Source: an uncultured Lachnospiraceae bacterium (lineage in GTDB: Bacteria > Bacillota > Clostridia > Lachnospirales > Lachnospiraceae). From it: a stretch of DNA of 64,000 nucleotides. Numbering within the stretch: the first letter of the stretch is position 1; each line of letters starts with the position of its first letter. Of this stretch, positions 17,609 through 27,213 are shown piece after piece. The notes under the pieces were generated by a model. The model was not told the DNA's origin and searched no databases. It worked only from the letters and a program-made list of their open reading frames with translations. The translations under genes and the position numbers were made by a program. Location: contig CANRJM010000002.1 in the NCBI GenBank assembly GCA_947630925.1, forward strand, positions 1 to 64,000, given 5' to 3'.

Positions 17609-17728
17609 ATTGACCTCCATTCCATCCGCTCTTAGTCAGCGGAATAAATTGCCTGCCATCAAAAAATTCTCCCATACTTTAGTGATTCCCATGGTATAGG
17701 AAAAAGATTGAAATAAAATTGAAGTTAT

Positions 17729-18994
17729 TTAAACAAATGGCATACGGACGACAAATTCCACTTTGCCATCATGACATGACACGGCGATCTTACCCTTGTG
17801 CGCCGTAACAATCGCCTTTGCTATCGCAAGTCCCAGGCCATAATGCATGTCTTCGCCGTTTCTGGCAGTATCAATACGATAAAAACGGTCGAATAAATGC
17901 TCCTTCTGTTCCGGCAGGATTTCATCCCCATCATTGATCACAGAGAGCCTGACATGGTTCCGTTCTGCCCTTAAAAGCAAAGTAACCTCACTACCGCCTG
18001 AACCATGACGGACTGCATTATCAAGCAGTATGGAAATCAGTTGTTTTAACTGCCCGCTGTTGCCATCAACAAACAGTCCGTCTGCAATATTACAGTTCAA
18101 TACCAAACCTTTTTCAAAGGCAACGCTTTCAAAGGGCAGCGCTTCTCCCGCCACCAGACGGCTAAAATCCAGGCGCTGCGTTTTTAAAACCGTATTTTCT
18201 GTCCGTGCAAGTTCCAATAGCTGTTCCACCAGTTTACCAATCCTCTCATTTTCATATTGAATGTTGGCAAGCCACTGATTCTCTCCCAACTCCCGCGAAA
18301 GAATCTCTGCATTCGCACTTACTACCGATACCGGCGTTTTTAATTCGTGGCCGGCATCTGAAATAAATTGTTTCTGCTTCTGATAACTTTCCTCAAGCGG
18401 TTTTACAATTCGTTTGACAAGATGCAATGCCACAAAAAATAAAGCGACCAAAGCAATACTTCCAAAAAGGAGAGTATAACGGAACAGCGTCGTCATGCTT
18501 TGCTGCATAATGGTATCGTCCATAAAGACAACTAAGTAATAACTGCCTTTATCTGACATAATATAAATCAAATTTTCTGTAATCCCTTTCTTCTTTTTAC
18601 TGTTTACAATGTCAACAGCATACTGTCCCAATATCTCATCCTCATAGACCGCCCCGTCACTATTATCCGTTGCAAGAATATCTCCTGCGTATGAAATTGC
18701 TACAGAATAAAAAGTGGCAAGATGAAATGCCGGTATATTTTCAAAGCGAGGATCATCCGGGTTTGGTTTTGGAATGTCATTATCGGGATTGGAAATATCC
18801 GGAGCCTTTGAAGGGATATCCCCGCTCTGTTTTTCTAAATAGTACAACCGTGCATATCGATGCAGCATATCATAATTTGTTTTGGATACTTCAAAATAAC
18901 TGAAACCATAGATGATTGCAAGTGTTCCAAGAAATAACAGAACCAATATGGACATGATAGCAGCAACAATTTTTCTTCTTGACTTCTTAAACAC
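17729..18994 (-). CDS. Membrane sensor histidine kinase (OmpR-type partner)
   Basis: 421 residues from a GTG start with GAGGTG upstream; overlaps the regulator gene by 8 bp. Two membrane helices (about 10-32 and 170-192) bracket an extracytoplasmic sensor region. H-box SDAGHELKTPVSV, N-box LLDNAVRHG and G-box HYGLGLAIAKA are all present, so it should be active. It phosphorylates the regulator encoded just upstream. The adjacent surface protein gene, 120 bp downstream and co-directional, is a candidate target or operon member. The signal is unknown. Confidence 0.9.
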   Translation of the reverse strand: MFKKSRRKIVAAIMSILVLLFLGTLAIIYGFSYFEVSKTNYDMLHRYARLYYLEKQSGDIPSKAPDISNPDNDIPKPNPDDPRFENIPAFHLATFYSVAISYAGDILATDNSDGAVYEDEILGQYAVDIVNSKKKKGITENLIYIMSDKGSYYLVVFMDDTIMQQSMTTLFRYTLLFGSIALVALFFVALHLVKRIVKPLEESYQKQKQFISDAGHELKTPVSVVSANAEILSRELGENQWLANIQYENERIGKLVEQLLELARTENTVLKTQRLDFSRLVAGEALPFESVAFEKGLVLNCNIADGLFVDGNSGQLKQLISILLDNAVRHGSGGSEVTLLLRAERNHVRLSVINDGDEILPEQKEHLFDRFYRIDTARNGEDMHYGLGLAIAKAIVTAHKGKIAVSCHDGKVEFVVRMPFV

Positions 18995-19670
18995 GACCGC
19001 ACCTCAATTCATATCCTATCCCACGCACTGCTTTAATCTCTGTCTCGGCACCAACAAATGCCAGTTTCTTTCTGGTAAAAGACATATATACTTCCACGTT
19101 ATTGTACTCAACATCACTTTCAATACCCCAAATTTTAACGGCAAGTTGTTCACGGGTAAGAATCTGGCCCTGATTGGCTATAAGATATTCCAAAATATGA
19201 TATTCTTTTTCACTCAGACGTACACTTTGCCCATTTGCAGAACAAGATAGCATGGATGTGCCTGTGTCCAAAGTAATATCCCCAAAGGTCAGCGTACCAT
19301 CCGGAGTATTAATATTCCGTCTTCCCAGGGCCCGCAGCCTTGCCAGCAGTTCTTTCGTAATAAAGGGTTTGGTAAGATAATCATCTGCACCGCTGTCCAA
19401 TCCTATAATTTTATCATCTAATTCACTTTTTGCCGTAAGCATAAGAATAGGAGTACGGATTCCCTTTTGTCTTGCTCTTTTTACAATTTCAAATCCATCC
19501 ATTCCCGGCAGCATCACATCCAAAATAATAATGTCATAAATATCACTTTCCACAGCATCAAGCCCGGATATTCCATCTGTAGCATGATCTACTTCATATT
19601 TTTCAAGGCGCAGGATTTCACAAAGCGCCTGCGCCATTCTTTTCTCATCTTCTACAAGTAAGAGTCTCAT
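18987..19670 (-). CDS. OmpR/PhoB-family response regulator
   Basis: 228 residues from the ATG at 19668-19670 (GGAGGTG upstream). Receiver domain with acidic pair EDE (8-10), phospho-acceptor Asp in IIILDVMLPGMDG (about 52) and Lys in YLTKP (about 102). The C-terminal winged helix ends in the usual VRGIGYEL. It is the first gene of a minus-strand unit regulator-kinase-surface protein. Target promoters cannot be read from this sequence. Confidence 0.92.
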   Translation of the reverse strand: MRLLLVEDEKRMAQALCEILRLEKYEVDHATDGISGLDAVESDIYDIIILDVMLPGMDGFEIVKRARQKGIRTPILMLTAKSELDDKIIGLDSGADDYLTKPFITKELLARLRALGRRNINTPDGTLTFGDITLDTGTSMLSCSANGQSVRLSEKEYHILEYLIANQGQILTREQLAVKIWGIESDVEYNNVEVYMSFTRKKLAFVGAETEIKAVRGIGYELRCGRV

Positions 19671-19806
19671 TTCAACACCTCCGCATAGTATCAATTATAG
19701 CACGAAATGTTGAAATAAGATTGAAATAAGAAATCACAGTTTTTTTCCCTTGTAAAATTTCAAAAAGTGTATTAGAATTAGAATATTAAAAGGAAAAGGA
19801 AGAACA

Positions 19807-19899
19807 ATAGCTTCACATTATGAGATTGATGCAGATACCTGCATCAGCTGTGGCGCTTGTGCAGGAACCTGTCCATCAGGTGCCATTTCAGAGGGTTAA
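19807..19899 (+). pseudogene. Single-cluster ferredoxin remnant with ATA in place of ATG
   Basis: After a GGAAAAGGAAG site the frame reads ATA, then ASHYEIDADTCISCGACAG and TCPSGAISEG, TAA at 19897-19899. The CxxCxxCxxxCP motif is a complete 4Fe-4S ligand set, but the protein is 30 codons and lacks the second cluster of clostridial 2[4Fe-4S] ferredoxins. The expected start Met is ATA. Probably a decayed ferredoxin, possibly weakly expressed. Confidence 0.6.
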
Positions 19900-19922
19900 T
19901 GAAAATACTGATATAAAAAATG

Positions 19923-19977
19923 AGAAAGCTGCCGGGTTGGATCTGGGGTACTCCCGATTGTGACACGGCGGCTTTTT
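19923..19977 (+). terminator. Terminator after the ferredoxin remnant
   Basis: GAAAGCTGCCG pairs with CGGCGGCTTTTTC (one G-U pair) around a 31-nt loop, ending in five T. Confidence 0.55.
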
Positions 19978-20004
19978 CAATGTGTAGATTTCCCAAAGTT
20001 GATG

Positions 20005-20099
20005 ACAGGGGCAGGGAGACTCAGTTTGATCCTGTGTTTGCAAAAATCATGCTCGACATGATCGATGAGGATGCGGAATATCAAATGCGGGAAAGATAG
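20005..20099 (+). pseudogene. C-terminal fragment of an HD-GYP or similar signalling protein
   Basis: Frame reads TQFDPVFAKIMLDMIDEDAE to a TAG at 20097-20099. This is the usual last helix of HD-GYP phosphodiesterases; the intact one at 51409-52566 ends TQFDPEIADKMLEMIDEDKE. The upstream domains are absent. Confidence 0.6.
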
Positions 20100-20108
20100 G
20101 GGGTAGGA

Positions 20109-21357
20109 TTGATATGGCTTGTGATCTGCTGGGCGTTTTATATCAGTGCAAAAGTTCCGGGAGAATTGAAAAAGTGGCTGTATTTCATTGTAAGTATGTC
20201 AGCTTTTTTCTTTTACGGAATCCATGAAACCAGCTTTTATGATCTCGCTCCGGTTATGACAGCGGTGATCATTATTTATTATGCCTCGGGACTGTACGGC
20301 ATGGGCGTCGCTTTTGGATATTGTCAATATGATCTGGGTCAGGACAAGGGAGAAAAATCTTGATTTTCGTATTGATGTGTCGGAGGATATTCCGGCGCAG
20401 CTATATGGGGACGAAGTACGTATTAAGCAGATCCTGATCAACCTGTTAAATAACGCAGTAAAATACACCAGAGAGGGTTCTGTCTCCCTGTCGATCCAGT
20501 GCCAGAAAAAGAAAGGAGATACTGCGTACGTTGTGTATACGGTGACGGATACCGGCATCGGGATTAAAAAAGAGAGTATTCCGCATCTGTTTGACGCATT
20601 CCGCCGGGTAGATGAGAAAAATAACCGTTATATCGAGGGAACCGGGCTCGGCCTTTCTATCGTGAAGCAACTGGTGGATCTGATGGGCGGCGAGATTGCT
20701 GTTGACAGTATCTATCGGCGTGGGTCCCGTTTTGTGGTCACACTACCCCAGAGAATCGCAGAGGACAGGAAGTTAGGGGAGCTCGACCTGGAGAAAAAAC
20801 ATCTGTCAAAGGAGAGGGAGCGCTACCAGGCGGTCTTTGAGGCGCCAAGGGCGCATGTGCTTATTGTGGACGATAATAAGATGAACCTAATGGTAGCGGA
20901 AAAGCTTCTTCAGGATACAAAGATTCATGTGGACAAAGCTGGAAGCGGAGCGGAAGCCCTGCAGAACACCCTGCAGAACCGATATGACGTGATCTTTATG
21001 GATCATCTGATGCCGGAGATGGATGGGATTGAATGTTTCCAGGCGATGCGCAGCCAGGTAGGTGGATTAAATACAGAAACACCGGTGGTCATCCTTACTG
21101 CAAATGCGGGCAGGGAAAATCAGGAATATTATAAAAGAGAGGGAGTGGACGGATATCTTTTGAAACCGGTCAGCGGCAGGCAACTGGAGAGTGAATTGCT
21201 GAGACATCTCCCAAGAGAACTTGTCAGCCTGGCGAATGTCCAGAAATTTACAGATATCGTGATGGAACCGGTTTTGGGGAAAGTGAAAAAAGCTCTTGAC
21301 CTTCCCCTTGGGTCAGGGTATATTATCATGAAAAAATCATTAAATAGAAAGGGATTA
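20109..21357 (+). pseudogene. Hybrid sensor histidine kinase with internal deletion
   Basis: The 5' part (20109-20300) encodes membrane helices (WLVICWAFYISAKV, LAPVMTAVIIIYYA). It then joins, out of frame, the ATP-binding domain (N-box LLNNAVKYT, G1 DTGIGI, G2 GTGLGLSIV; about 20340-20760) and a receiver domain (VDDNKMN, IFMDHLMPEMDG, LLKPVSG; about 20860-21200). The sensor body and the phosphorylated-His helix are missing, so it cannot autophosphorylate. The receiver frame runs without a stop into the MerR gene. The sequence is plus-strand among minus-strand genes, suggesting insertion or inversion. Confidence 0.75.
21296..21324 (+). promoter_or_regulatory. MerR-type promoter with dyad in the spacer
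   Basis: TTGACC (21296-21301), 17 bp, TATATT (21319-21324). TGACC-N9-GGTCA (21297-21315) forms a dyad beginning in the -35 box and extending into the spacer, the typical site of MerR-family regulators. It lies 37 bp before the MerR ATG at 21361, inside the end of the kinase remnant. Confidence 0.7.
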
Positions 21358-21360
21358 CTT

Positions 21361-22407
21361 ATGAAAATTAAAGATGTAGAAAAGCTGACCGGATTGACAG
21401 CCAAAAGCATCCGCTATTACGAATCGAAGAATTTGATCGCCGTGGAGCGCAATAAAGATAATTCTTATAGGAATTATACAGATGCAGATATTACCAGATT
21501 AAGATGGATTAAAATGTTCCGTTATTTAGGTTTTAGTATTAAGGAAATTGAAAAACTTCTGACTATGGATGCTAACGAGATTAAGGAAGCACTGAGACAG
21601 AAGGCAGACAAATTTTCAGAGCAGGAGAATCTTTGTGAAGATAAGCGGAATCTTTGCCTGTTGCTGGCTAGGGATTACGAAAATAACGAAACTGTCGTGG
21701 AGGAATATAACGACGCCATCGAATTTTGGGAAAGCGATGAAATGAGCGAGCTCAAGGATCAAGTGAATGATTTTGCAGCACCCAATCTAATAACCGCTAT
21801 TGCAGAAACGTTAATATTCATGGCGCCTGTTTTTTGGCTGTTTTACAATATCAAGGCAGCAAGAACAGATATGTTGATGTTTAATGGTATGATCGCCATT
21901 GTCGGCACAGCTCTTACAACATGGAATTGGATACATTACGCCAATCCATACAAAAAGAACAAGGAGCGGATAAAGAGAAAAAATCGTAAGATGGTTTGGC
22001 TGCTCCCGGCGATGATTGCGGCCCTCATTTTGGGAGTTGTGGCAATAATTGCGGTGACGGCTCTGTTTTCTGAATTGGTGCTGCCTGACAATTATTTGTT
22101 CTTTGAACACGGACCGATTACAGGAGTCATGCTTGTTCTGCTTGTTATACTTCCGGCAATTTTATTTTGTGTATTGACTGTTGCAAAAATCCGAAACAAG
22201 CCGGCGGAGGACATGGAAGACGCAAACGACCTTCTGTTTATTTGGAACCACCTCGGAAAATGGCGTGCTGCTGTAATTGCGGTATGGCTGATTGTTCTGT
22301 ATTGTTGTGCATTCAATTTTACTGCGGTTACAAAAGGATTCGTAAAGTATTTTAAATACGAAGAATCATCTGTAATAAAAACATTACTATATTTGAGCGG
22401 AGTATAA
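21361..22407 (+). CDS. MerR-family regulator with membrane domain, C-terminally chimeric
   Basis: 348 residues from the ATG after AAAGGG. The N-terminal HTH (MKIKDVEKLTGLTAKSIRYY) and dimer helix are followed by a linker and about five membrane helices (from residue ~145: ETLIFMAPVFWLFYN, MVWLLPAMIAALILG, VLLVILPAILFCVL, AVIAVWLIVLYCCA). From about 22335 the plus-strand sequence is the complement of another truncated gene, so the last ~20 residues are foreign and the natural C-terminus is lost. The preceding receiver-domain frame has no stop, so a 708-codon fused frame exists, but promoter and ribosome site favour separate expression. Confidence 0.75.
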   Translation: MKIKDVEKLTGLTAKSIRYYESKNLIAVERNKDNSYRNYTDADITRLRWIKMFRYLGFSIKEIEKLLTMDANEIKEALRQKADKFSEQENLCEDKRNLCLLLARDYENNETVVEEYNDAIEFWESDEMSELKDQVNDFAAPNLITAIAETLIFMAPVFWLFYNIKAARTDMLMFNGMIAIVGTALTTWNWIHYANPYKKNKERIKRKNRKMVWLLPAMIAALILGVVAIIAVTALFSELVLPDNYLFFEHGPITGVMLVLLVILPAILFCVLTVAKIRNKPAEDMEDANDLLFIWNHLGKWRAAVIAVWLIVLYCCAFNFTAVTKGFVKYFKYEESSVIKTLLYLSGV

Positions 22408-22586
22408 TCATATGTATCCGTACATGCAACTAAAATTATGTGGTCATCATCATATGGTTTTTCTGGTAATTCTATAGATACTAATTCTTTAAATTTATCC
22501 CAGTCATATCTTACAGATTCTTTTCGACGATTAAGCTGTTGTATCGCCTCCTTAACGTTTTCTTTCCGTTTTTCTAATTCATTCAA
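22330..22586 (-). pseudogene. Truncated gene, unknown product
   Basis: N-terminal ~83 residues of a charged, soluble protein (MNELEKRKENVKEAI, then ELPEKPYDDDHIILVACTDT and VFITDDSSYLKYF). The conserved-looking DDDHI...TDD pattern is reminiscent of PIN-like or nuclease folds but is not diagnostic. At about 22335 it runs into the antisense of the MerR gene. It follows the gene at 22610-23167, 23 bp apart, so the pair was one operon. Confidence 0.5.
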
Positions 22587-22609
22587 ATCATATCACTTGT
22601 ATAACTAAT

Positions 22610-23167
22610 TCATAAACTAATTTTATCCCATAAATAAAAATTACCTGTTTCCAAAAAATGCTCTATCTCAATGAATGATTTTCCTACTCCATTTAATGTT
22701 AATTTCAATCGGTAGAAATCAACTTCTCCTGCGCCATTCCGGTAAGGATATATTAAGGGTAACTCTGATGAATACTTTAAAAGCTCCTTCCCCTTTTTAC
22801 CAAACATCCTTGCATAATCTCTTTCCAAAAGCATACTTTTTCTTTGGCACTCTTCATCCATATTGACTTCATAAAAATCTTTATCAATTTCGATATTAGC
22901 CCAAGGAAACAATTCTTGAATTACTGACTCATAACACCTTACTCCAAACCCTGAAATCTCTCTTTCAAATAATATTTTCTCCCCTTCTTTTTCACATTCA
23001 GATTTCAATCTAAATGTTCCGCGACCAGACAATTTATTAATCCATTCTTCAACCTCTAAGATAAGACTTCCTTTCTCATTAATATGTAGCATCCATTCCT
23101 TTGCTAATACCAAGGAAGTCCATCGACTTGTAAATTCACTTTGTTTATTTGCCAAGTCATATAACAT
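22610..23167 (-). CDS. Unknown soluble protein, 185 residues
   Basis: Acidic protein with alternating strands and helices, no signal peptide, no membrane segment and no recognised motif (FERE, FPWANIEIDKDFYEVN and ERDYARMFGKKGKEL are visible). The ribosome site is weak. It sits in a cluster with a DUF4365 remnant and RloA/RloB, so a link to phage defence is possible by neighbourhood only. Confidence 0.5.
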   Translation of the reverse strand: MLYDLANKQSEFTSRWTSLVLAKEWMLHINEKGSLILEVEEWINKLSGRGTFRLKSECEKEGEKILFEREISGFGVRCYESVIQELFPWANIEIDKDFYEVNMDEECQRKSMLLERDYARMFGKKGKELLKYSSELPLIYPYRNGAGEVDFYRLKLTLNGVGKSFIEIEHFLETGNFYLWDKISL

Positions 23168-23209
23168 TTCTTTTGAAGTTGCTATTGTTTGTTTCCTTGG
23201 AATACTTAT

Positions 23210-23571
23210 TTACCATCCTTCTTGACACCTCTTTGCTGTTTGCTTATTAACACATTTCCAAATCAATTCTCCTGTTGTCGGTGAGAACAAAACAATAATA
23301 ACAGGTAACGAGTGATTTAACCAATAATAATAATGCTTAATATCTCCTCGATATATCCACAATTATCTTTTTGTTCCTTAAAATAAGAATCCCCTGATTT
23401 TATTTGAACAGCTATTAATTTACCAGATAGATATTTATCATCTCTTGTCTCAATTATTGCATCTATACCATAATCTCCAATTGGCTGTTCTCTAAACATA
23501 AAACCAATTTTCTGAAATGCTACTCCACATTTAAGAACCCCAATTCTCTCACAATCTTCTTTTAACATCAT
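23210..23571 (-). pseudogene. DUF4365-domain protein, frameshifted
   Basis: The N-terminus matches the DUF4365 nuclease-like family: FREQPIGDYGIDAIIE (D..E) and LIAVQIKSG (QxK), the PD-(D/E)xK core. After NCGY the frame breaks; the other frame continues YRGDIKHYYYWLNHSLPVII, then SPTTGELIWKCVNKQT, ending at TAA 23210-23212. A single-base change near 23350 explains the break. DUF4365 proteins are common in defence islands. Confidence 0.75.
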
Positions 23572-23597
23572 ATATTATTGAATAATCCTTTCTTGGT

Positions 23598-24252
23598 TCA
23601 CATTTTTTTACATTTACCCTTAATCTCCCTCACCAACTCATGCACCGTCGTACATGGGCACATCTCTGATGGCTTTGCTTTACCTTCTCTGATACACTGC
23701 TCTAGCTTCTGCTGTGCTATCTGAATTGCCTTTTCTTCATTCATTACCAACTTTGCAAATTTTTCCATACATCTGCTCATCAGCCTTGGAATACTTCTGC
23801 CCAGTCTTAGTTTCGTATACTCGTCCAAATTCAGAGCAACAAGTCCAAGAATCTTGAATTGCCGGCATAGAACCAAAATAAGCATACATCCATATTTCAA
23901 AGCAGGGATTGGACCAGCCCACGTCTATTCCTTTATCTTCTGCCTCTTTTATAATCTCATCAAACCCTTGCACTTGGTCTCTATCAAACACAATCCAAGG
24001 AATACGATATTGCGCTTCATAAGCTGTAAGTTCCATACACTTATCAATCATGGCACGAGTCTTGGTCCCTACAACTTTAATTACAAGTTTATTTCTGACC
24101 TCTTCCGGCAATGCCTGATGAAATCCTGTGAAGAAACATCGCTCTGTAGCTTCTGTATCTGTAACAATCAAGTAGTAGCCTAATTCCAGCATCTTGAATT
24201 GTTTTCTCTGGTCTCTCGTTTTTCTATTACCTGTTCTGTCTTTTTTCGCCAT
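23598..24252 (-). pseudogene. RloB/AbiLii-like protein, frameshifted
   Basis: The ATG at 24252 follows AAGGAGG. The first 156 or so residues are RloB-like (ILVTDTEATE-type start, IPWIVFDRDQV, GWSNPCFEIWMYAYFG). Around 23765 one extra base changes the frame: present frame ends KICKVGNE; the other frame continues EKFAKLVMNEEKAIQIAQ through EMCPCTTVHELVREIK to 23598. RloB carries a TOPRIM-like fold and works with RloA. With the frameshift the system is probably inactive unless this is a sequencing error. Confidence 0.75.
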
Positions 24253-24254
24253 AC

Positions 24255-25517
24255 TTATTCCTCCTTAAATATGTCAATACTCTTTAAGGCAGGAATCGCA
24301 CCATACTTTCCAATCAGGTAATTCTTCTCATAGCTTTCATCCTTACGAATACGGGAACCATCCTCATCCACGAAGTCAGCCAATGAGTAAAGCGTAGATA
24401 CACCTCTTTCATCCTTTTCTACAAACCAGATTTCGTCACGGCGTAACAACTGGTTCGATAACTGCCATGTATCATGGGTTGTAAATACAAGCTGGGCGTG
24501 GTTGGCGTTAATTTCCGGATTTAAGAATGTAAGCAGGAAATTCCTTACAAGTAACGGATGCAGGCGGGCATTTAATTCATCAATAAAAAATACGCTTCCC
24601 TTCTCCAATACTTCCTGTAATTCCGGATATAATGCAAACATCTTCAAAGTTCCGGCAGACTCCAATCCCAAAGGAATTTCCGCCATCTCATCAGAATCAA
24701 TCATCTTGTGGAGTGCGTTAATCTTATATCTCTCTTCTTTAGATTCAGCCTCCTGAGGAACCTTTTCAATTCTAAAGTCCTTGATATGCTCATCAAAAAA
24801 TGCAAAATATTCCACAACCTTCTGCTGTACATTCTTATCTTCCACAAATCCCTTCGGCAATCTTCGTGACATAAAGAAATTAGTAAAAGGATCGCCAAAA
24901 TCAGCAAATTCATTTGCAAGGAACCAATCCCTGATTGCCTTACACTTACCAATCTTTAACTTTGCTCCCAAGGAAATGATAAGCACCTGCTTTTCCAATG
25001 CTACCTGAATATTATCCCTGCTGCTCTTAGGAAAGCCTGACAAGTCAAGCTCCTCGTCAGCAGCTCCACGATAAAATACTGTACTGTACTTTCTGGCAGT
25101 CTTTGCCTTAGAATTAAGCCATTCTTCGGTTACACCCTCCTTATTGATACAGAAACCATAGTTATAGGTTCTCTCAGACTTATCGCTGGGCAGTGTGAAA
25201 TATACCTCAAAGCTGGATTCTGCATCGGCGGATGTGGAATCAAACAAGAACGGAGTTGGTCTGAACTCCTCGAACTTTTCCTCCTCGTCTCCGTACTTAA
25301 AGGAATCTGCAACATAATGGGACATATATTCAAAAGCGTTGTATATATTGGATTTTCCGCTTGCATTTGCACCATAAATGGCAGCAACCGGCAAAATCTT
25401 CTCACTGCCAACAGTCACTACTCTGTCTGAGAACTCGGTCATCTTCGCTGCAGACAAATCCAAAGTAGCCTCTTCTCTGAATGATTTAAAATTTTTAAAA
25501 TTAAATTGAATTAACAT
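24255..25517 (-). CDS. RloA/AbiLi-like AAA ATPase (SMC/OLD-type)
   Basis: 420 residues; GAGGTAG precedes the ATG. N-terminal MLIQFNFKNFKSFRE and Walker A YGANASGKSNI are typical of AAA_15/21 ATPases; Walker B is SVFFIDELNARLHP, followed by FTTHD. The stop is 2 bp before the RloB start, so they form an operon. RloA/RloB equal the AbiLi/AbiLii abortive infection pair. Here the ATPase is intact and the partner broken. Target and trigger unknown. Confidence 0.85.
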   Translation of the reverse strand: MLIQFNFKNFKSFREEATLDLSAAKMTEFSDRVVTVGSEKILPVAAIYGANASGKSNIYNAFEYMSHYVADSFKYGDEEEKFEEFRPTPFLFDSTSADAESSFEVYFTLPSDKSERTYNYGFCINKEGVTEEWLNSKAKTARKYSTVFYRGAADEELDLSGFPKSSRDNIQVALEKQVLIISLGAKLKIGKCKAIRDWFLANEFADFGDPFTNFFMSRRLPKGFVEDKNVQQKVVEYFAFFDEHIKDFRIEKVPQEAESKEERYKINALHKMIDSDEMAEIPLGLESAGTLKMFALYPELQEVLEKGSVFFIDELNARLHPLLVRNFLLTFLNPEINANHAQLVFTTHDTWQLSNQLLRRDEIWFVEKDERGVSTLYSLADFVDEDGSRIRKDESYEKNYLIGKYGAIPALKSIDIFKEE

Positions 25518-25670
25518 GATTGCTACCTCACCTTCTTTTCTTTTTATTATATACAGTTTTTCATAAAAATCAACATTTAAACTCGAATTATTCTCATTTA
25601 TGTGTATATTTTATTTGCAAACAAAAATTACCCTATTTACATCATCGTAAACAGAGTAATTTTCCATAAC

Positions 25671-25931
25671 TTATACTTTTTTCTTTTTTGATTTTCTCTC
25701 CGGCAATTCTGGATACATTTCTTCCACCATATTTTGCAATGCAGTTCTATCATCCAAAATAGTTACCGGCAACATAGGTTTTGCACCTTCATATGGTGGT
25801 TCCGGTTCACTATCCGACATAAATTTCTTACTGACCTCTGTAATCTTAACCAGAAAACCGTTTCCATAAATTCCACCAAATATCCGTTCTTTATAATAAA
25901 AAACATATCCACCCATCATAGACAAGTACAT
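25671..25931 (-). pseudogene. TfoX/Sxy N-terminal-domain protein, 5'-truncated
   Basis: Residues MMGGYVFYYKERIFGGIYG, FLVKITE and YEGAKPMLPV through EMYPELPERKSKKKK match the small TfoX_N proteins, including the basic tail. The first ~20 residues of the family are missing; the 5' side fuses to a VOC gene start in a different frame (junction near 25915-25930). Confidence 0.7.
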
Positions 25932-26010
25932 CCTGATGAAATAAATCCTTATAAAACTGCAAGGATCTTTCCATATCTCGTACTGCTATTACAGTAGTAC
26001 AATATTTCAT
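25891..26010 (-). pseudogene. VOC-family gene, 5' fragment
   Basis: The ATG at 26008-26010 has a GGAAAGGATG site. MKYCTTVIAVRDMERSLQFY continuing KDLFHQDVLVYDGW is the first module of a VOC/glyoxalase protein; the frame then stops because it runs into the TfoX fragment. A deletion has joined two unrelated genes. Confidence 0.75.
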
Positions 26011-26061
26011 AGTTCTTCATCCTTTCCTGCTTGTCAGAATTTCAAAACTATTATACTAAAT

Positions 26062-26772
26062 TTATACAAAAACATCTTGTATATTTCCGACATCCTTGAA
26101 AGCCATCATTCTTGCATTATGGATACCCATTGAATGATATTTCTTAAATTCCCGTAATAAGTGTGGTTGGTCTGTATATCCGAATTTATGAACCATACTT
26201 AATACGTCAAAATCCGGCTCAAATAAAATATCTCTCCACAGGAACTGATACCTTATCAGGTTGCTTAACTTTTTAGGCGTAATGCCAACATACTCATGAA
26301 ACAATCGCTCCAACTGTCTGGTACTCACAAAGGATTCCTTTGCTAATTTTGCTATATCCAAAGAACCTTTATTTATCAAAATATTCTGTATCGTATCGTT
26401 AATAATTGCATTTTCCCTCACATCAGATAGTTTTTTAAGCAATACTTGTTCGATAAAAGAAGTTTTTTCCTGTAAAGTTCTTAAGTCTAATAGTTTGGAG
26501 CGAATCATCTTGTCCAACCATTCAAACCTTGAACCCACATCGAAGTATCCATTCACGGTACATTGCATAGAATCATCAGCAAATGCATATGCTTTCCACG
26601 CATAAAAACGAATTGCAAATATTGATACCATATGACCTATGGTTCCATTGCCATGTGCATGGAAACTGCAATCATTTACCCCACAGAATCCTCCGATTAC
26701 GGTATTATCGGTATAATCTATGTGATAAATAATATCTACACAAGTATCCGGAATTACTAATTCCGGTGCAGC
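26062..26772 (-). pseudogene. AraC-family regulator, N-terminally truncated
   Basis: The AraC HTH pair is intact near the C-terminus (LAKESFVSTRQLERLFHEYV, VLSMVHKFGYTDQPHLLREF). The open frame continues upstream of the first ATG (26631) through ELVIPDTCVDIIYHIDYTD, part of the family's N-terminal domain, to a stop at about 26773. So the gene's 5' end is lost and the product, if any, is a shortened form. Confidence 0.7.
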
Positions 26773-26791
26773 ATTTCTTTATGTTTTCAGG

Positions 26792-27005
26792 TTATTTTTT
26801 ATCCGTGCGTTCTTTTAGAATGGCTGTGATTACTTCCAATAGCTTTTTCACGTCAATCGGTTTGGCGATATGCGCATTCATGCCGCATTCAAACGCCCGC
26901 CTGCGGTCTTCATCAAATGCGTCGGCCGTCATGGCTACGATTGGAATGTCTGCAAGGTCCGGATCATCTAGCGCCCGAATCGCCCTTTCAGCCCTACCGC
27001 ACTCC
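26792..27005 (-). pseudogene. Receiver domain fragment of a hybrid kinase
   Basis: DLADIPIVAMTADAFDED, CGMNAHIAKPIDVKKLLEVI and a stop at 26792-26794 are the second half of a receiver domain with its conserved Thr/Ala and Lys. The phospho-acceptor half is missing. Confidence 0.7.
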
Positions 27006-27213
27006 CTGCCTTTACGCCGATGTTGACCAATTGAATTACCGTCTTAACCCTTGCTCAATCAGTGGTATTCGCTTTCTTCATTCTCTGCTCCTTTCCAAAC
27101 AAAAAAGACGGCTACAAATTTTACGTTCATAACTGCCTTGCGCTGTGTTACTATTTAGTTGTGATTATGGTAGATGTTGGTTGGGCAAACAGGAATTGAC
27201 CGAACTCCATGAA

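Noticed and set aside
20281-22407. Single 708-residue kinase-receiver-MerR protein as a natural gene
   Set aside because: The MerR part has its own promoter, ribosome site and ATG, and the kinase part lacks its phospho-His domain; better read as a remnant running into another gene.
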